Below, piece by piece: positions 9,126 to 18,254 of a DNA stretch of 64,000 bases (position 1 is its first letter; each line of letters opens with the position of its first letter). The DNA comes from Haliotispira sp965263485. GTDB taxonomy: Bacteria; Spirochaetota; Spirochaetia; SP-2023. The position numbers were made by a program, and so were the translations under genes. Under the pieces are notes generated by a model. It saw only the letters and a list, made by a program, of their open reading frames with translations. It was not told the origin of the DNA and did not search any database. Location: NCBI GenBank assembly GCA_965263485.1, contig CBDHHO010000001.1:248001-312000 (forward strand). The letters are read 5' to 3'.

Positions 9126-10082
9126 ATGATTGAAACCAACGAAATCCACAAATACATCCGCCACCTGAACTTGACCGTCAGCCGTTTGGTGGAGGAAATG
9201 TTCGCCGGTAATTACCGGGCCATTTTCAAGGGCTTTGGCCTGGAATTCGCCGAAATCCGTGAATACATGGATGGCGATGATGTGCGCATGATCGACTGGA
9301 ATGTATTTGCCCGGACCGGACAACTGCATTCCAAAACCTTCCAAGAAGAGCGGGAACTGGCGATGATGCTTATCGCTGATTGCTCTGCCTCAATGCTGGA
9401 AGCCAATATGGACAATCGCAAGTTTGACTTACAGCTGTTTTTGTTCGCATTGTTCGGTGCCGCTGCGGCCATGCACAACGACCGGGTAGGCAGCATCTTC
9501 TACCAGCAGGATGTAGTGCAGTTCTTTCCTCCGCGCAAGGGTCGTAAATATGTGATGCAACAGCTGAGCAGCCTGACCAGGCAGCTGGGTCGGGCCTACG
9601 ACAACTATGGCAGCAACCTGGGCCGGGCCCTGAGCTTGGCCGCACAGCGCATGCGCAAGCGCGGCATCTGCATCATTCTCTCAGACTTTCTGTCCCAAAA
9701 CTATGAAAAGGAACTGGCCATCTTGGCCCACCGCCATGATGTGATTGCCATTCGCCTGAATATGGAATTCCACAACCGCTTTCCCGCTATAGGACTGGCT
9801 CGGCTCAAAGACTACGAGTCTCCGGAAAGCCACTTTTTCTGGGGTCATTCAACCCGATTGAAAAACCGCTATCGGGAATACTGGCAGCGCCAGGAAGAAC
9901 AGTGGCAGAAAATCTGCCGACACTGTGGCGTAGACCACTACGATATCGCAACGAATGAAGACTTGGTACAGAAAATTTATGAGTATTTGTGGTTGCGCCG
10001 CAAAAAGGGAGGGCGAAGCGACAAGCGACAGCACCGCCCGTTCCCCACTTTGGGCCCGGACAGCCTGCCGGGGATATTTTGA
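9126..10082 (+). CDS. DUF58 domain protein of the Bat operon
   Basis: 318 residues. Contains the DUF58 core 'FAEIREYMDGDDVRMIDWNVFARTGQLHSKTFQEERELAMMLIADCSASM', whose last part resembles a VWA MIDAS-like strand (DCSAS). DUF58 proteins normally follow moxR and precede batA, exactly as here. They are thought to work with the MoxR ATPase and the VWA proteins at the membrane; the precise role is not established. Its stop codon overlaps the next ATG in a TGATG arrangement at 10080-10084, which implies translational coupling. Confidence 0.9.
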   Translation: MIETNEIHKYIRHLNLTVSRLVEEMFAGNYRAIFKGFGLEFAEIREYMDGDDVRMIDWNVFARTGQLHSKTFQEERELAMMLIADCSASMLEANMDNRKFDLQLFLFALFGAAAAMHNDRVGSIFYQQDVVQFFPPRKGRKYVMQQLSSLTRQLGRAYDNYGSNLGRALSLAAQRMRKRGICIILSDFLSQNYEKELAILAHRHDVIAIRLNMEFHNRFPAIGLARLKDYESPESHFFWGHSTRLKNRYREYWQRQEEQWQKICRHCGVDHYDIATNEDLVQKIYEYLWLRRKKGGRSDKRQHRPFPTLGPDSLPGIF

Positions 10083-11314
10083 TGGCTCATTTTGTCTGCC
10101 CGGATACTTTCCGATCTGCTGTTTCATTGGCGGGGATGCCAGAGCAACAAGCCGCTTGCCATTGCTTTAGAGGTCGCCTACGGTTTTTTTCTAAGTTGAT
10201 CTTTATCTGGCTCGCTATTGCTCGACCTGTGCTCGCTCCACCCGTGCACGTTCCGCCTGTGTACGCTCCCCCTGTGTACGCTCTGCTGGCGGCCTACCAA
10301 CTGAAATCCCAGCGCTTTGAGCCGGACAAATACTATCTGGGACAGCGCGTGCGCATGGTACTGGAGCTGCAAGTTTCCGATGCCGAGTTGGATGAGCTGA
10401 TAGAACTGAAGCGCAGGGCCAGCGGCACTGACGGTCAGGACCCGAATCCTCAAATTCTGCGCATCTCGCTCAGCACTGGAAATGGCGATGCGTTGCCTGG
10501 CGACCTGAATTACCGTATCTACAACGTGGATATTTTCCCCTCCAATCTTTCCAAAACCTATGTGGTAGAGCTTGGCTACAGTGTATTTAGTACTGACATC
10601 AGCCGGATTGCGGCCTTTTCGGTCGAAGGCTTTCAGATTCCGGAGCTGATCATTCCCCGTGCCATTTCGAGTCTGCCTGGGCTCTCCGAAGCATCCATTG
10701 GACTGGACGGGATCCGGGAGCTGCCTTCGCTTGATTCGACTCCGCTGTCATTGCCATGGGTAGACCTGAGTATTGCTTTGCTAATTCAAGTGCTGGTGCT
10801 GCTACCGATTTTGCTGTTTCAAAGCTCCCGGCGCCTGCGGCGCTGGGTTCATAAATTGCGTCAGAGATACCTGAGCCACAGGCCCTACCGCGAGTTCCTG
10901 CGCCAACTTAAGCTCTTGGAACAAAAAGAAGGGTTGGATGCCCAAGAATATTATCGCGTCCTGAGCTCCCAAGTGCGCTACTATTTGCGCCATCGGACCC
11001 GCTATCCCTGTGCGGCTTATACAACTGAAGAGCTGGCCCAGCTCAAAGTCGGAACGCAACCCAAGGCCTCTCCTCTTCCGACAGAGAGCGAGGTCTCTCC
11101 GGTAAGTGAGGCCCGTCTCTGGCAGCTCTGGCAGCAGGTACTTGACGTGCTGCGAGCCGGCGATGATTTGCGCTTTCGCAGCAGTGTCATTGCTGCCGAA
11201 GCTGCTGTAATTGAATGTCAGCAGAAGGAACGTGAGGTCGCTACCCTCAGCGATTTTGCCCGGATGCTGGAAAGGCAATACCGCAAAAGGCAGCAGGAGT
11301 TGCTCCATGTATAG
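10082..11314 (+). CDS. Membrane protein of the Bat operon, DUF4381-like C-terminal half
   Basis: About 410 residues from ATG 10082, which overlaps the DUF58 stop. An N-terminal hydrophobic segment (residues about 35-50) is followed by a small proline repeat 'APPVHVPPVYAPPVYA', an extracytoplasmic beta-rich part, a second membrane segment ('LSIALLIQVLVLLPILLF', residues about 225-243) and a cytoplasmic helical tail with 'EYYRVLSSQVRYYLRHRTRYPCAAYTTEEL', similar to DUF4381/BatA-associated proteins. The first part of the frame upstream of 10082 is the DUF58 gene read in another frame. It overlaps batA by 8 bases. Function unknown; partner of the MoxR-VWA machinery by context. Confidence 0.7.
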   Translation: MAHFVCPDTFRSAVSLAGMPEQQAACHCFRGRLRFFSKLIFIWLAIARPVLAPPVHVPPVYAPPVYALLAAYQLKSQRFEPDKYYLGQRVRMVLELQVSDAELDELIELKRRASGTDGQDPNPQILRISLSTGNGDALPGDLNYRIYNVDIFPSNLSKTYVVELGYSVFSTDISRIAAFSVEGFQIPELIIPRAISSLPGLSEASIGLDGIRELPSLDSTPLSLPWVDLSIALLIQVLVLLPILLFQSSRRLRRWVHKLRQRYLSHRPYREFLRQLKLLEQKEGLDAQEYYRVLSSQVRYYLRHRTRYPCAAYTTEELAQLKVGTQPKASPLPTESEVSPVSEARLWQLWQQVLDVLRAGDDLRFRSSVIAAEAAVIECQQKEREVATLSDFARMLERQYRKRQQELLHV

Positions 11315-12311
11315 TTTTGCCGAACCCATCTGGTTGCTGTTGCTGCTTCCCGTTCCCGCCTGCTTGTTCTTCTATTTTGTCACTCTGCGGCACAAAGGCG
11401 GCCTGCCGTTTTCTTATCGAGTCTGGGGGAGCTGGGGCTTTTATCCACGCCAGCCGCTGATAGGCTTCTGGATCCTTGTCAGCCGGGCCTGCTACATTCT
11501 GTCTTTTGTTTTGTTGATTGTGGCTCTGGCACGGCCGGGTATCGCGCGACAAGAGGAAGTCTACATCAGTACCGGTGCGGCCATTCTGTTTTTGCTCGAC
11601 TTGTCGCCCAGCATGGCTGCGGTCGATATACCGCCCTACAGTCGCATTGAGCGGGCCAAGAATTCCATTGTCAGTTTTATCGCCGGCCGGACCAACGATA
11701 GCATTGGTTTCGTCGGTTTTGGCAGCGAGGCCGCACTGTTGTGGCCCACTTCACTGAACTACAAAGGAGCCCGGGAGCGCTTGAAAGATATCAAGGTGCC
11801 CAGTATGGGGCAGGGTACCGCGATTGGCTTGGGCATGGCCGTTTCCGCCAGCCATCTGGGCAAATTGCCCAATCAGCGCAAGATCCTGATTATGCTGACG
11901 GACGGCAGCAACAATACCGGCGAGATACTGCCCGAAGGTGCTGCTGCAATCATCCGCAACAAGGACATCGAGTTTTATATCATCGGGCTGGGGCAGATTG
12001 GCACCAGTTCGGCCCTGATTACCGACCCTGAAAGCGGGCGGCAATTCCTCGGCAAACTGAGCGAAAGCTACAACCCGGATCGACTACGCACAATTGCCCG
12101 CATCGCCGGGGGCACCTTTTACAACGGTATGAACCATCGCTTGTTGCAGCAGAATATGGCAAGTATCAACAAAGCCGAGGAAACCCAACACAACCTCGCC
12201 ATTCGGGTCAAACGCCAGCCGCTGGAACAGGGCTTTATCATTGCCGCTCTGCTGCTGGTCTTACTGGGAGCTTTGCTGCGTTGTGTCTTCCTGCAGGAGC
12301 AGCAGCTGTGA
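11307..12311 (+). CDS. batA: BatA-type VWA-domain membrane protein
   Basis: About 334 residues. ATG 11307 has an AGGAG ribosome binding site 7 bases upstream and overlaps the preceding gene. Two N-terminal membrane helices are followed by a VWA domain with an intact MIDAS motif ('LFLLDLSPSMAAVD'), the conserved threonine-type loop 'SMGQGTAIGLGM' and 'IMLTDGSNNTG'. A C-terminal helix ends the protein. This is the layout of BatA/BatB proteins, membrane VWA proteins known from Bacteroides and spirochaetes and linked to stress or oxygen tolerance in some species but not in all. The overlap with batB indicates coupled translation. Confidence 0.88.
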   Translation: MYSFAEPIWLLLLLPVPACLFFYFVTLRHKGGLPFSYRVWGSWGFYPRQPLIGFWILVSRACYILSFVLLIVALARPGIARQEEVYISTGAAILFLLDLSPSMAAVDIPPYSRIERAKNSIVSFIAGRTNDSIGFVGFGSEAALLWPTSLNYKGARERLKDIKVPSMGQGTAIGLGMAVSASHLGKLPNQRKILIMLTDGSNNTGEILPEGAAAIIRNKDIEFYIIGLGQIGTSSALITDPESGRQFLGKLSESYNPDRLRTIARIAGGTFYNGMNHRLLQQNMASINKAEETQHNLAIRVKRQPLEQGFIIAALLLVLLGALLRCVFLQEQQL

Positions 12312-13405
12312 GCTTTCTTTATCCGGTCTACTTGTGGTATAGCCTGCTGCTCCTGCCATACTTGGTGCTGCTGCCCTTCTACTATCGCAGGCAACTGGCG
12401 GTGCTGGAGCTGTTGTGTCGCCGCAATCTGAATGCCGAAATGCGGCGGGCCTATCGCAGGTACTTCAGCCTGCTGGCCAGCCTGACTGCCCTCTTGGTCC
12501 TGAGTTTGATTCTGGCTCTGGCCAAACCTCTGTGGGGCTATAACAGCAGAGTGGCCTCCCAGACCAGGAAGCTGCAAATCGTCTTTGCATTGGATATTTC
12601 ACGCAGCATGCTGGCCCGCGATGTGGCTCCCAGCCGCCTTCAGCGCGCCGTAGAATTGCTTGGAGAACTCTATGAAATCTTTCAAAACGAGGAACTGGGT
12701 TTGTTGGTTTTCAAGGGCCGGGCCCAGACTCTAGTGCCATTGTCACATGACCGCCTAGTGTTCCCCTCTCTGTTCCACCAACTCGACACGAAGATTTTGC
12801 AGTCCCCCGGCTCCAATTTGGCAGCGGCCCTCTCCGAAGGCATGGAACTGTTTGACCCCGAAAACAATAAGAGCAATGCCAGTAGAGTTATTATTTTGCT
12901 CAGCGACGGAGAAACACTTTCCGGAAACCTGAATTCGGTCCGGCAGCACTTGGACGATTGGGATGGTACTCTGATCAGCATCGGCGTGGGTAGTACGGAA
13001 GGCAGCGAACTGCTGGACCAGGACGGCAATATCATTACCAATTCTTATGGTCTGCCGGTGCACAGCCACCTGCAAGATGCGGTACTGCGCGATTTGAGCC
13101 GTAGAACTTTGGGCAAATATTATCGCATTCAAGAATTGAATCTGGCGCAGAAGCTGCAAAACGAGCTGACTCCGCTGGCGCGTGGCGACCACATCCTGCA
13201 ATACAATCTGCGCGACCGCTATCAGATTTTTATCGTGCTGGCACTGCTCTGTTTGGTGTTGCTCGCCATTTTGAAACGTTTCAGTTTCATCGGCTTCTAC
13301 CAGTTTAGCAAATCGCAGAGTATGAACTTTTTACTGCAGGAAGAGCGTGGCGGGGTTCTGCCCGGCGACCCTGATAAGAATGCAGACAGAGGTTCCCATA
13401 AGTAA
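12308..13405 (+). CDS. batB: BatB-type VWA-domain membrane protein
   Basis: About 365 residues. GTG 12308 overlaps the batA stop in a GTGA arrangement, with GGAG just upstream. Two N-terminal helices, a VWA domain with MIDAS 'FALDISRSMLARDVAPSRL', 'LLVFKGRAQTLVPLSHDR' and 'IILLSDGETLSGN', and a C-terminal helix 'IFIVLALLCLVLLAIL'. A BatA-BatB pair with divergent VWA domains is the rule in this operon type. The N-terminal extension of the frame before 12308 belongs to the end of batA in another frame. Confidence 0.88.
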   Translation: MSFLYPVYLWYSLLLLPYLVLLPFYYRRQLAVLELLCRRNLNAEMRRAYRRYFSLLASLTALLVLSLILALAKPLWGYNSRVASQTRKLQIVFALDISRSMLARDVAPSRLQRAVELLGELYEIFQNEELGLLVFKGRAQTLVPLSHDRLVFPSLFHQLDTKILQSPGSNLAAALSEGMELFDPENNKSNASRVIILLSDGETLSGNLNSVRQHLDDWDGTLISIGVGSTEGSELLDQDGNIITNSYGLPVHSHLQDAVLRDLSRRTLGKYYRIQELNLAQKLQNELTPLARGDHILQYNLRDRYQIFIVLALLCLVLLAILKRFSFIGFYQFSKSQSMNFLLQEERGGVLPGDPDKNADRGSHK

Positions 13406-13418
13406 CGTGGGTAACAAC

Positions 13419-14114
13419 ATGGGAAATATGGGCAAGCGGCTCAAATCGGCTCGCCTTTGGCTGCTGGGACTGGCTATCGCAGTATTACTTAGTTCCTGCA
13501 ATAGCTATCTGGCCGATGGCGTGCGTGTGGCTTGGGCCAAGCAGCTATTCCGGCAAGGCAGCTACCAGGAAGCCCTGCTCTACTTTCTGAAGGCTGAGCG
13601 CGGCCGTCAGAACAGCATCCGGCAGCAGCTCGGCAAAGTAGTCCCCGGTGATTCGCGGATGCGGGCACTGCGCCGCATCCGCTACAATATCGGCTTGGTC
13701 TACAGCGCTCTGGGCCAGAGCCAAGCCTCCCTGGAGAGCTGGCAATCGATCATTGATCGCGGCGGTCTGGATTCTGACCCGACCTTGCAGTTCAATCTGC
13801 TCTACAATACCGGGCTGCTCTATAGCCAGGTGGGACAAAATGAATACTCCAGGCGTTATTTGGTGCAGGCCCTAGAGCTTCGGCCCGAGAGCGATGAGGC
13901 CCGTCAGGCTCTGGAATTGTGCTTAGAGCGTCTGAGGCATAGCCAGCTGGCCCGGCAGTCGGCACAGCGTGCTCAGAAAGAAGAGCTGGCCGAGCTCCCA
14001 CCCTCGCAGGCCAGCATCAGCGATGAGCAAATCTTGAATTATATTTCTCGCCAGGCCAATTATCGCTTTCAGCGCGATGCCCCGGCCCGGAAGGTGCTGA
14101 GAAATGACTGGTAG
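13419..14114 (+). CDS. TPR lipoprotein of the Bat operon (BatC-like)
   Basis: About 231 residues from ATG 13419; ATG 13380 inside batB is an alternative, and neither has a strong ribosome binding site. Signal peptide with lipobox 'IAVLLSSC' shows a lipoprotein. The mature part has TPR-like helices ('AKQLFRQGSYQEALLYFLKAER', 'NIGLVYSALGQSQASLESWQSII', 'YNTGLLYSQVGQNEYSRRYLVQALEL'). BatC of other operons is also a TPR protein, hence the tentative name. The C-terminal 60 residues are charged and rich in Q/R. Overlaps the next gene by 11 bases. Confidence 0.8.
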   Translation: MGNMGKRLKSARLWLLGLAIAVLLSSCNSYLADGVRVAWAKQLFRQGSYQEALLYFLKAERGRQNSIRQQLGKVVPGDSRMRALRRIRYNIGLVYSALGQSQASLESWQSIIDRGGLDSDPTLQFNLLYNTGLLYSQVGQNEYSRRYLVQALELRPESDEARQALELCLERLRHSQLARQSAQRAQKEELAELPPSQASISDEQILNYISRQANYRFQRDAPARKVLRNDW

Positions 14115-17088
14115 CACTGGCAACAAAGGCAAACAACAATGCCGTTCACAGCGCTTTGTGCTGGCAATCACCTGCTGCCTGAGTCTCTCCACCGGGCTCT
14201 ATGCCCAAGGAGAACAAGGTGAGTCAAGAGGGCAAGAAAACCAAGGGGACAAAAGCCCGGTAGTGGAGGCCCCAGAGACTTCATCCGAGCCAGGCTCCTC
14301 TGAAGCGGTTCCCCAGCCACCCGCCGACGATTCGGACACAGCTCCGCCCGTCATTCCCTCCGCCCTGCCTCCAAAGCAAAGCTCTGCTGAGCCACAGAGC
14401 CCAACACCGAGCCTCTCGCCTGACAAACAAAATACCCCAAACCGGCAAAGTGCGAAGAATACAGGCCGACAAGCGGGGCCCGGTCATGCCGCCGCGATTC
14501 CCGTTCCCAATGTGCCCTTGGAACAGGGACAGGTCGAAATCCTGAGTGATAAAGTCTACGTTTACAGCTATTTTAATGTGTTGTTTCGCACTCCCTTGGG
14601 AATGGCAGAAACTGTGCGTATCTTGTCTCTGCCGCCAGAGGACAGTTCTCAGAGTGCGGGTGTACTGCGCACCAATAAACTGGAGTACTCGCGCTACCGC
14701 AACGAAGCAGGCCAGGAACATCGAGCCTTCATTTTGGGTTTTTACACGACCCAGCCGGGCCTTTATCGCCTGCCTCAACTGATTTTCCAAGGTCTGAAGA
14801 ACGGCAAAGTCTGGCAGAGCCCGGCCCGGCCCTTTGCCTCTTTCCAAGTGGATGAAGGCCATCTGGCCCTGCCGGTGAACCTGGAACTCAATTCACTGCC
14901 GCAGAAGGTCTATTTAGGACAGAACATCCTACTCAGCGTCTGGGCCAACCGCGTTGAGGCTATTGACCAGAGCGCTCTGCTTCAGGGCCAGAGTTTGGAT
15001 TTTGCTGGTTTCCTAGTGCAAAAGAGTCCGGTCGAACCGGAAGTGGAGCGCATGCACTTGCAGGGGGAGGATGTCTACCGGGTGGCAATGGGCACTTGGC
15101 TACTCAATCCCATAGAGCAGGGCCTGCTCAAAATCCCGCCGATTTCTGCCACAGTGCTGGGCCTGGAACGTCAGAGTCCGGCCAGACAGCTGGAAGTACT
15201 GCCCCTGCCACCCAATCCCTATCGCAGCAGGCCGCCCGGCCCGGGGCCCCGATCCCACTCAAATGCCGGACGGGCAGACGAATCTTTGGGAGCAGGGACA
15301 GCGGGTGCCACAGACCAGACAATAGCAATAGGCCGGTTTGAAGTCTCAGTGGCACTGCACGGCGGCGTCCAAGGCAAGCGGGGAAATGCAACTGCTTCGG
15401 TGGCGAGCAGCTGGGAGACTCAGCGGAAGTCGCAGACCGATTCCGGGTCTGTTCCTGGATTTGTTCCTGGATTTGTTCCTGAATTTGCTCCTGAATTTGC
15501 TCCTGAATTTGCTAAAGACGAATTGATCCACGTTGTATTGCGCATCCAAGGGCGTGGAAATATACACATCCTGCCCTTTCCCGCAGTAAGGACTCCCCCC
15601 GGCCTGTTGCTGCTCCAAAACCGGCAAAGTGAGTCCCTGAAGCTGGGCTTTGCCAATGCTGAGCTCAGTGGCTGGCGGCAACAGGAACTGCTTTACAAAG
15701 CCAAAAATCCAGGAAACTACAAGATCAGCGTAGACAGTCTCCATTTCTTTGATCCGCTAAGCGCGAGCTGGCACCGCAGCAAGGTGCGCGAATTAAAGCT
15801 GCAAGTGGTCAATATGCGGACACAGTCATACTACAGCAACCTTGAGGAGCTGCACTTTTCTGCCACCACAGTCCTGCTCTTTAACGTAATATACTGGCTG
15901 CAAGAATATGCCTTCCATATCTGTCTGCTGGTTTTTCTGTTGACCAGTATCTACTTCCTGCCCAGGGTCCTGCCTCTGCCGGACAGCTCAAAGACACGGC
16001 AGTCCCAAAGCCACAACAGCTACATCCCGTCCAACACCTCTGTTCTGCAAGCCCCGAGCCTACAGGGAGTGGCACCCTCACCCGGGGAGAATATCATCTC
16101 TTACAGGCTGCGCCAGGCGAAATCACTGCTGCGGATGCAGTACCGCGGGCTTTTGTTCGCCACTCTGAGCGTAGTCCTGGTCTGGGCCCTCTACGCATTA
16201 ACGCTGGCACGAAACTCGAACACGGCAGCGGAAATCCGGCAGATGTACCGCGAACTGTTGGATGGAGGCTCTTTGCAGGAGCAGCAAACGGCCCGGCAGG
16301 CAAACCTGGCTCGGCTAAAACAGCAGCTGGGAAAGTTGTCTCACACTCCGGGGAACCTGCCCAATGTGGCACTGTTGTTTTATCGAAGCGGCCTGCGGCT
16401 GGAAGCCTTGGAAATTGCTTACCTGAGTTATTTCTACCAGCCGTTGCAGCCCGCTTCGCGCCGTCTGGTGGCATCGCTGCGCATTCAGCAGGGGCTGGAT
16501 CCCGCTCTGCCGGACCTGTTTTTCTGGCCGCTGCAGTTACACCAGCTTTGGAAATACCTGGCGGTGCTGTTGTTCGGCTGTGCCTCTGTCTATCTGGTCT
16601 GGCGGCTTGGGAATGGCAGGACAGAAACAAGGACCGAAAAGAATTCCAGGGCTAGGAAGAAGAGAGGATCCGGAAGCCGACGAGAAAATACGGCTGCAAT
16701 GTCCGTTCAGGGTGAGCTGTACTCAGTCAGGAGGCAGCGGCGACAGCCCAAGCGCAGACTGCTGTTGAAGTACCGCAATTATGCGGTCTGCACCCTGTTG
16801 CTGCTGCTGGCTCTGAGCATTCCCTGGCACTCTGCCTTGGCCGTCAACACTGCGACCGACCTGTATTTGCAGGCAATTCCGCACGAGAACTACAGAAGCC
16901 CGCAAAGTGCCTCAACAGAGGGGACTACGAGAGTAAATGTACCGAAGCACAACAGGTTCCTACACATCGGAGAGCTGGTCAGACGTAAGGGGCAGGCAGA
17001 CAATGGCTACGTTTTAGTAGTCAGCGAGCAGCAGGACCAAGGCTGGCTCGCTGAGCAATCGCTCTTTTGGCTCCCTAGGAAGCTCTAG
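14104..17088 (+). CDS. batD: BatD-BatE-like fusion: large membrane protein with C-terminal SH3-like domain
   Basis: 994 residues. Sec signal peptide ('CCLSLSTGLYAQ'), then a Pro/Ser/Gln-rich linker, then the BatD (oxygen-tolerance family) beta-rich region beginning 'LEQGQVEILSDKVYVYSYFNVLFRTPLG'. After a membrane helix at about residue 600 comes a second membrane region, a short TPR-like stretch ('FYRSGLRLEALEIAYLSYFYQP'), more helices and an SH3b-like end ('GELVRRKGQADNGYVLVV...GWLAEQSLFWL'). The second half is what is usually BatE, so the two appear fused. It also carries a 12-bp tandem repeat (about 15449-15510). The stop codon lies in the first unit of a 15-bp tandem array. Confidence 0.8.
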   Translation: MTGSTGNKGKQQCRSQRFVLAITCCLSLSTGLYAQGEQGESRGQENQGDKSPVVEAPETSSEPGSSEAVPQPPADDSDTAPPVIPSALPPKQSSAEPQSPTPSLSPDKQNTPNRQSAKNTGRQAGPGHAAAIPVPNVPLEQGQVEILSDKVYVYSYFNVLFRTPLGMAETVRILSLPPEDSSQSAGVLRTNKLEYSRYRNEAGQEHRAFILGFYTTQPGLYRLPQLIFQGLKNGKVWQSPARPFASFQVDEGHLALPVNLELNSLPQKVYLGQNILLSVWANRVEAIDQSALLQGQSLDFAGFLVQKSPVEPEVERMHLQGEDVYRVAMGTWLLNPIEQGLLKIPPISATVLGLERQSPARQLEVLPLPPNPYRSRPPGPGPRSHSNAGRADESLGAGTAGATDQTIAIGRFEVSVALHGGVQGKRGNATASVASSWETQRKSQTDSGSVPGFVPGFVPEFAPEFAPEFAKDELIHVVLRIQGRGNIHILPFPAVRTPPGLLLLQNRQSESLKLGFANAELSGWRQQELLYKAKNPGNYKISVDSLHFFDPLSASWHRSKVRELKLQVVNMRTQSYYSNLEELHFSATTVLLFNVIYWLQEYAFHICLLVFLLTSIYFLPRVLPLPDSSKTRQSQSHNSYIPSNTSVLQAPSLQGVAPSPGENIISYRLRQAKSLLRMQYRGLLFATLSVVLVWALYALTLARNSNTAAEIRQMYRELLDGGSLQEQQTARQANLARLKQQLGKLSHTPGNLPNVALLFYRSGLRLEALEIAYLSYFYQPLQPASRRLVASLRIQQGLDPALPDLFFWPLQLHQLWKYLAVLLFGCASVYLVWRLGNGRTETRTEKNSRARKKRGSGSRRENTAAMSVQGELYSVRRQRRQPKRRLLLKYRNYAVCTLLLLLALSIPWHSALAVNTATDLYLQAIPHENYRSPQSASTEGTTRVNVPKHNRFLHIGELVRRKGQADNGYVLVVSEQQDQGWLAEQSLFWLPRKL
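15449..15510 (+). repeat. 12-bp coding tandem repeat in batD
   Basis: Five units of the type TTCCTGGATTTG encode V/A-P-E/G-F repeated. The unit length keeps the frame, so copy-number change would only alter the length of an extracytoplasmic linker. Confidence 0.8.
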
Positions 17089-17163
17089 CGGGGAAGCTCT
17101 AGCGGGGAAGCTCTAGCGGGGAAGCTCTAGCGGGGAAGCTCTAGCGGGGAAGCTCTAGCGGGG
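17078..17163 (+). repeat. 15-bp tandem array overlapping the batD stop
   Basis: Six head-to-tail copies of GGGGAAGCTCTAGCG (first copy slightly different). The TAG stop of batD is inside unit 1, and because the unit is 15 bases every later unit repeats the same in-frame TAG. Each unit holds the small palindrome AGCT next to CTAG. Confidence 0.9.
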
Positions 17164-17176
17164 CAATTTTCCGCAG

Positions 17177-17203
17177 CGGGTTTTGCGAAACCCGATATTT
17201 TTT
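17177..17203 (+). terminator. Rho-independent terminator ending the Bat operon
   Basis: CGGGTTT, loop TGCG, AAACCCG, then ATATTTTTT: a 7-bp perfect stem with a T tail, directly after the 15-bp tandem array. Confidence 0.88.
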
Positions 17204-17262
17204 GGGATGAGCGAACGAAGAGATAGAGCCGAAATATATTGATAACCTATCGAGGAAAGCAA

Positions 17263-17925
17263 ATGCAGATCCAAAATTTTTTTTTCGACTTGGACGGAAC
17301 CCTGATTAACTCAGAGCCCGGTCTGTTCAGTGCCCATACCCACTGCCTGGAAGAACTGCGCTACATGGATGGTCTTAAGATTCTGGTCGAGGAGGGAATT
17401 AGATGGTCCATTGGCCCACCGCTCTCATTGACTATTCCCCGGCTGATCGGCAGTGAGGATGCAGAGCAGGTGCAGCATTATATCGACACCTTTCAGCGGG
17501 CCTATCAGCAGACTTACTACAAAGATTTCATCCTCTACGACGGGATTGCCGAACTGCTGCCGCAGTTAAAGCAGCGGGGGCACAACTTGTTTGTCTGTAC
17601 TTCCAAACCCGAACTGATTGCCCGCAGGATTATGGAGTACCTGCAATACGATTCGCTGCTGTGCGACCTGATCGGCTCGGAACTTGATGAGCGCGCCCAC
17701 GAGAAGAGCGACTTCCTGCGCGAGCTGTGCCGGCGACATGGATGCAGACCGGAGCAAAGTGCCATGATCGGGGACCGCAGCTATGATATGAAAGCGGGCA
17801 AGGCCTTGGACTTCGCCGCCTGCATTGGCGTGAGCTATGGATTTGGGTCGGAGGAGGAGTTGTGGGACAGCGGTGCGCATTACACGGTGAAACGAGCTCT
17901 GGATATATTGGATTTCGCCGGATGA
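17263..17925 (+). CDS. HAD-family hydrolase, phosphoglycolate-phosphatase-like
   Basis: About 220 residues. HAD motif I 'FFDLDGTLINSE', motif II 'FVCTSKPE', the motif III lysine near 'RAHEKSDFLRELCRRHG' and motif IV 'MIGDRSYDMKAGKA' are all present, with a helical cap between motifs I and II. This is a Gph/phosphoglycolate-phosphatase-like subfamily; the substrate cannot be told from sequence. ATG 17263 has GAGGAAAG six bases upstream and begins immediately before the first beta strand, so it is preferred over the in-frame TTG at 17239. Monocistronic, behind the Bat terminator. Confidence 0.88.
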   Translation: MQIQNFFFDLDGTLINSEPGLFSAHTHCLEELRYMDGLKILVEEGIRWSIGPPLSLTIPRLIGSEDAEQVQHYIDTFQRAYQQTYYKDFILYDGIAELLPQLKQRGHNLFVCTSKPELIARRIMEYLQYDSLLCDLIGSELDERAHEKSDFLRELCRRHGCRPEQSAMIGDRSYDMKAGKALDFAACIGVSYGFGSEEELWDSGAHYTVKRALDILDFAG

Positions 17926-18113
17926 TAATGAAGACTGCTCAGTTCTAAAAATCCTAAGGGCAGCTCTAAAAACTCCATTCCGCGCCCTTGCTCGCTCTTT
18001 TCAAACCAACAGCTTTGTCAGTAAGGGCTTACAATACAACAAAGTATTCTTCGGCCTCACTTCCTTGTTCCAAAACAGCTCCCCAAGAAAAGCAATTTTT
18101 TTAAAAGTTTTCT
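17926..18113. other. Gap with decayed TIR-element ends
   Basis: Two left-end-like motifs, TTCTAAAAATCC (about 17943) and AGCTCTAAAAACTCC (about 17962), suggest remnants of the dispersed element. From about 18077 the sequence joins the block shared with the other lipoprotein cassettes (CTCCCCAAGAAAAGC). No gene is seen. Confidence 0.5.
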
Positions 18114-18142
18114 TTGACAAATAAAGAATATATTATTAGAAT
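18114..18142 (+). promoter_or_regulatory. Sigma-70-like promoter of lipoprotein cassette A
   Basis: TTGACA, a 17-base spacer and TAGAAT, a near-consensus promoter. The other three cassettes have TTGCCC or TTGCAC, 17 bases and TATTCT at the matching place, so this is the strongest -35 of the four. Confidence 0.75.
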
Positions 18143-18254
18143 TGAAAATCCATTTCATAACCCCATTTCATCTTTTATCAAAACCATTCCGACCTTGGTC
18201 AGAACATCATCTTTATGCATTATTTTGCATAATAATACCTAGGAGTATTGCACC

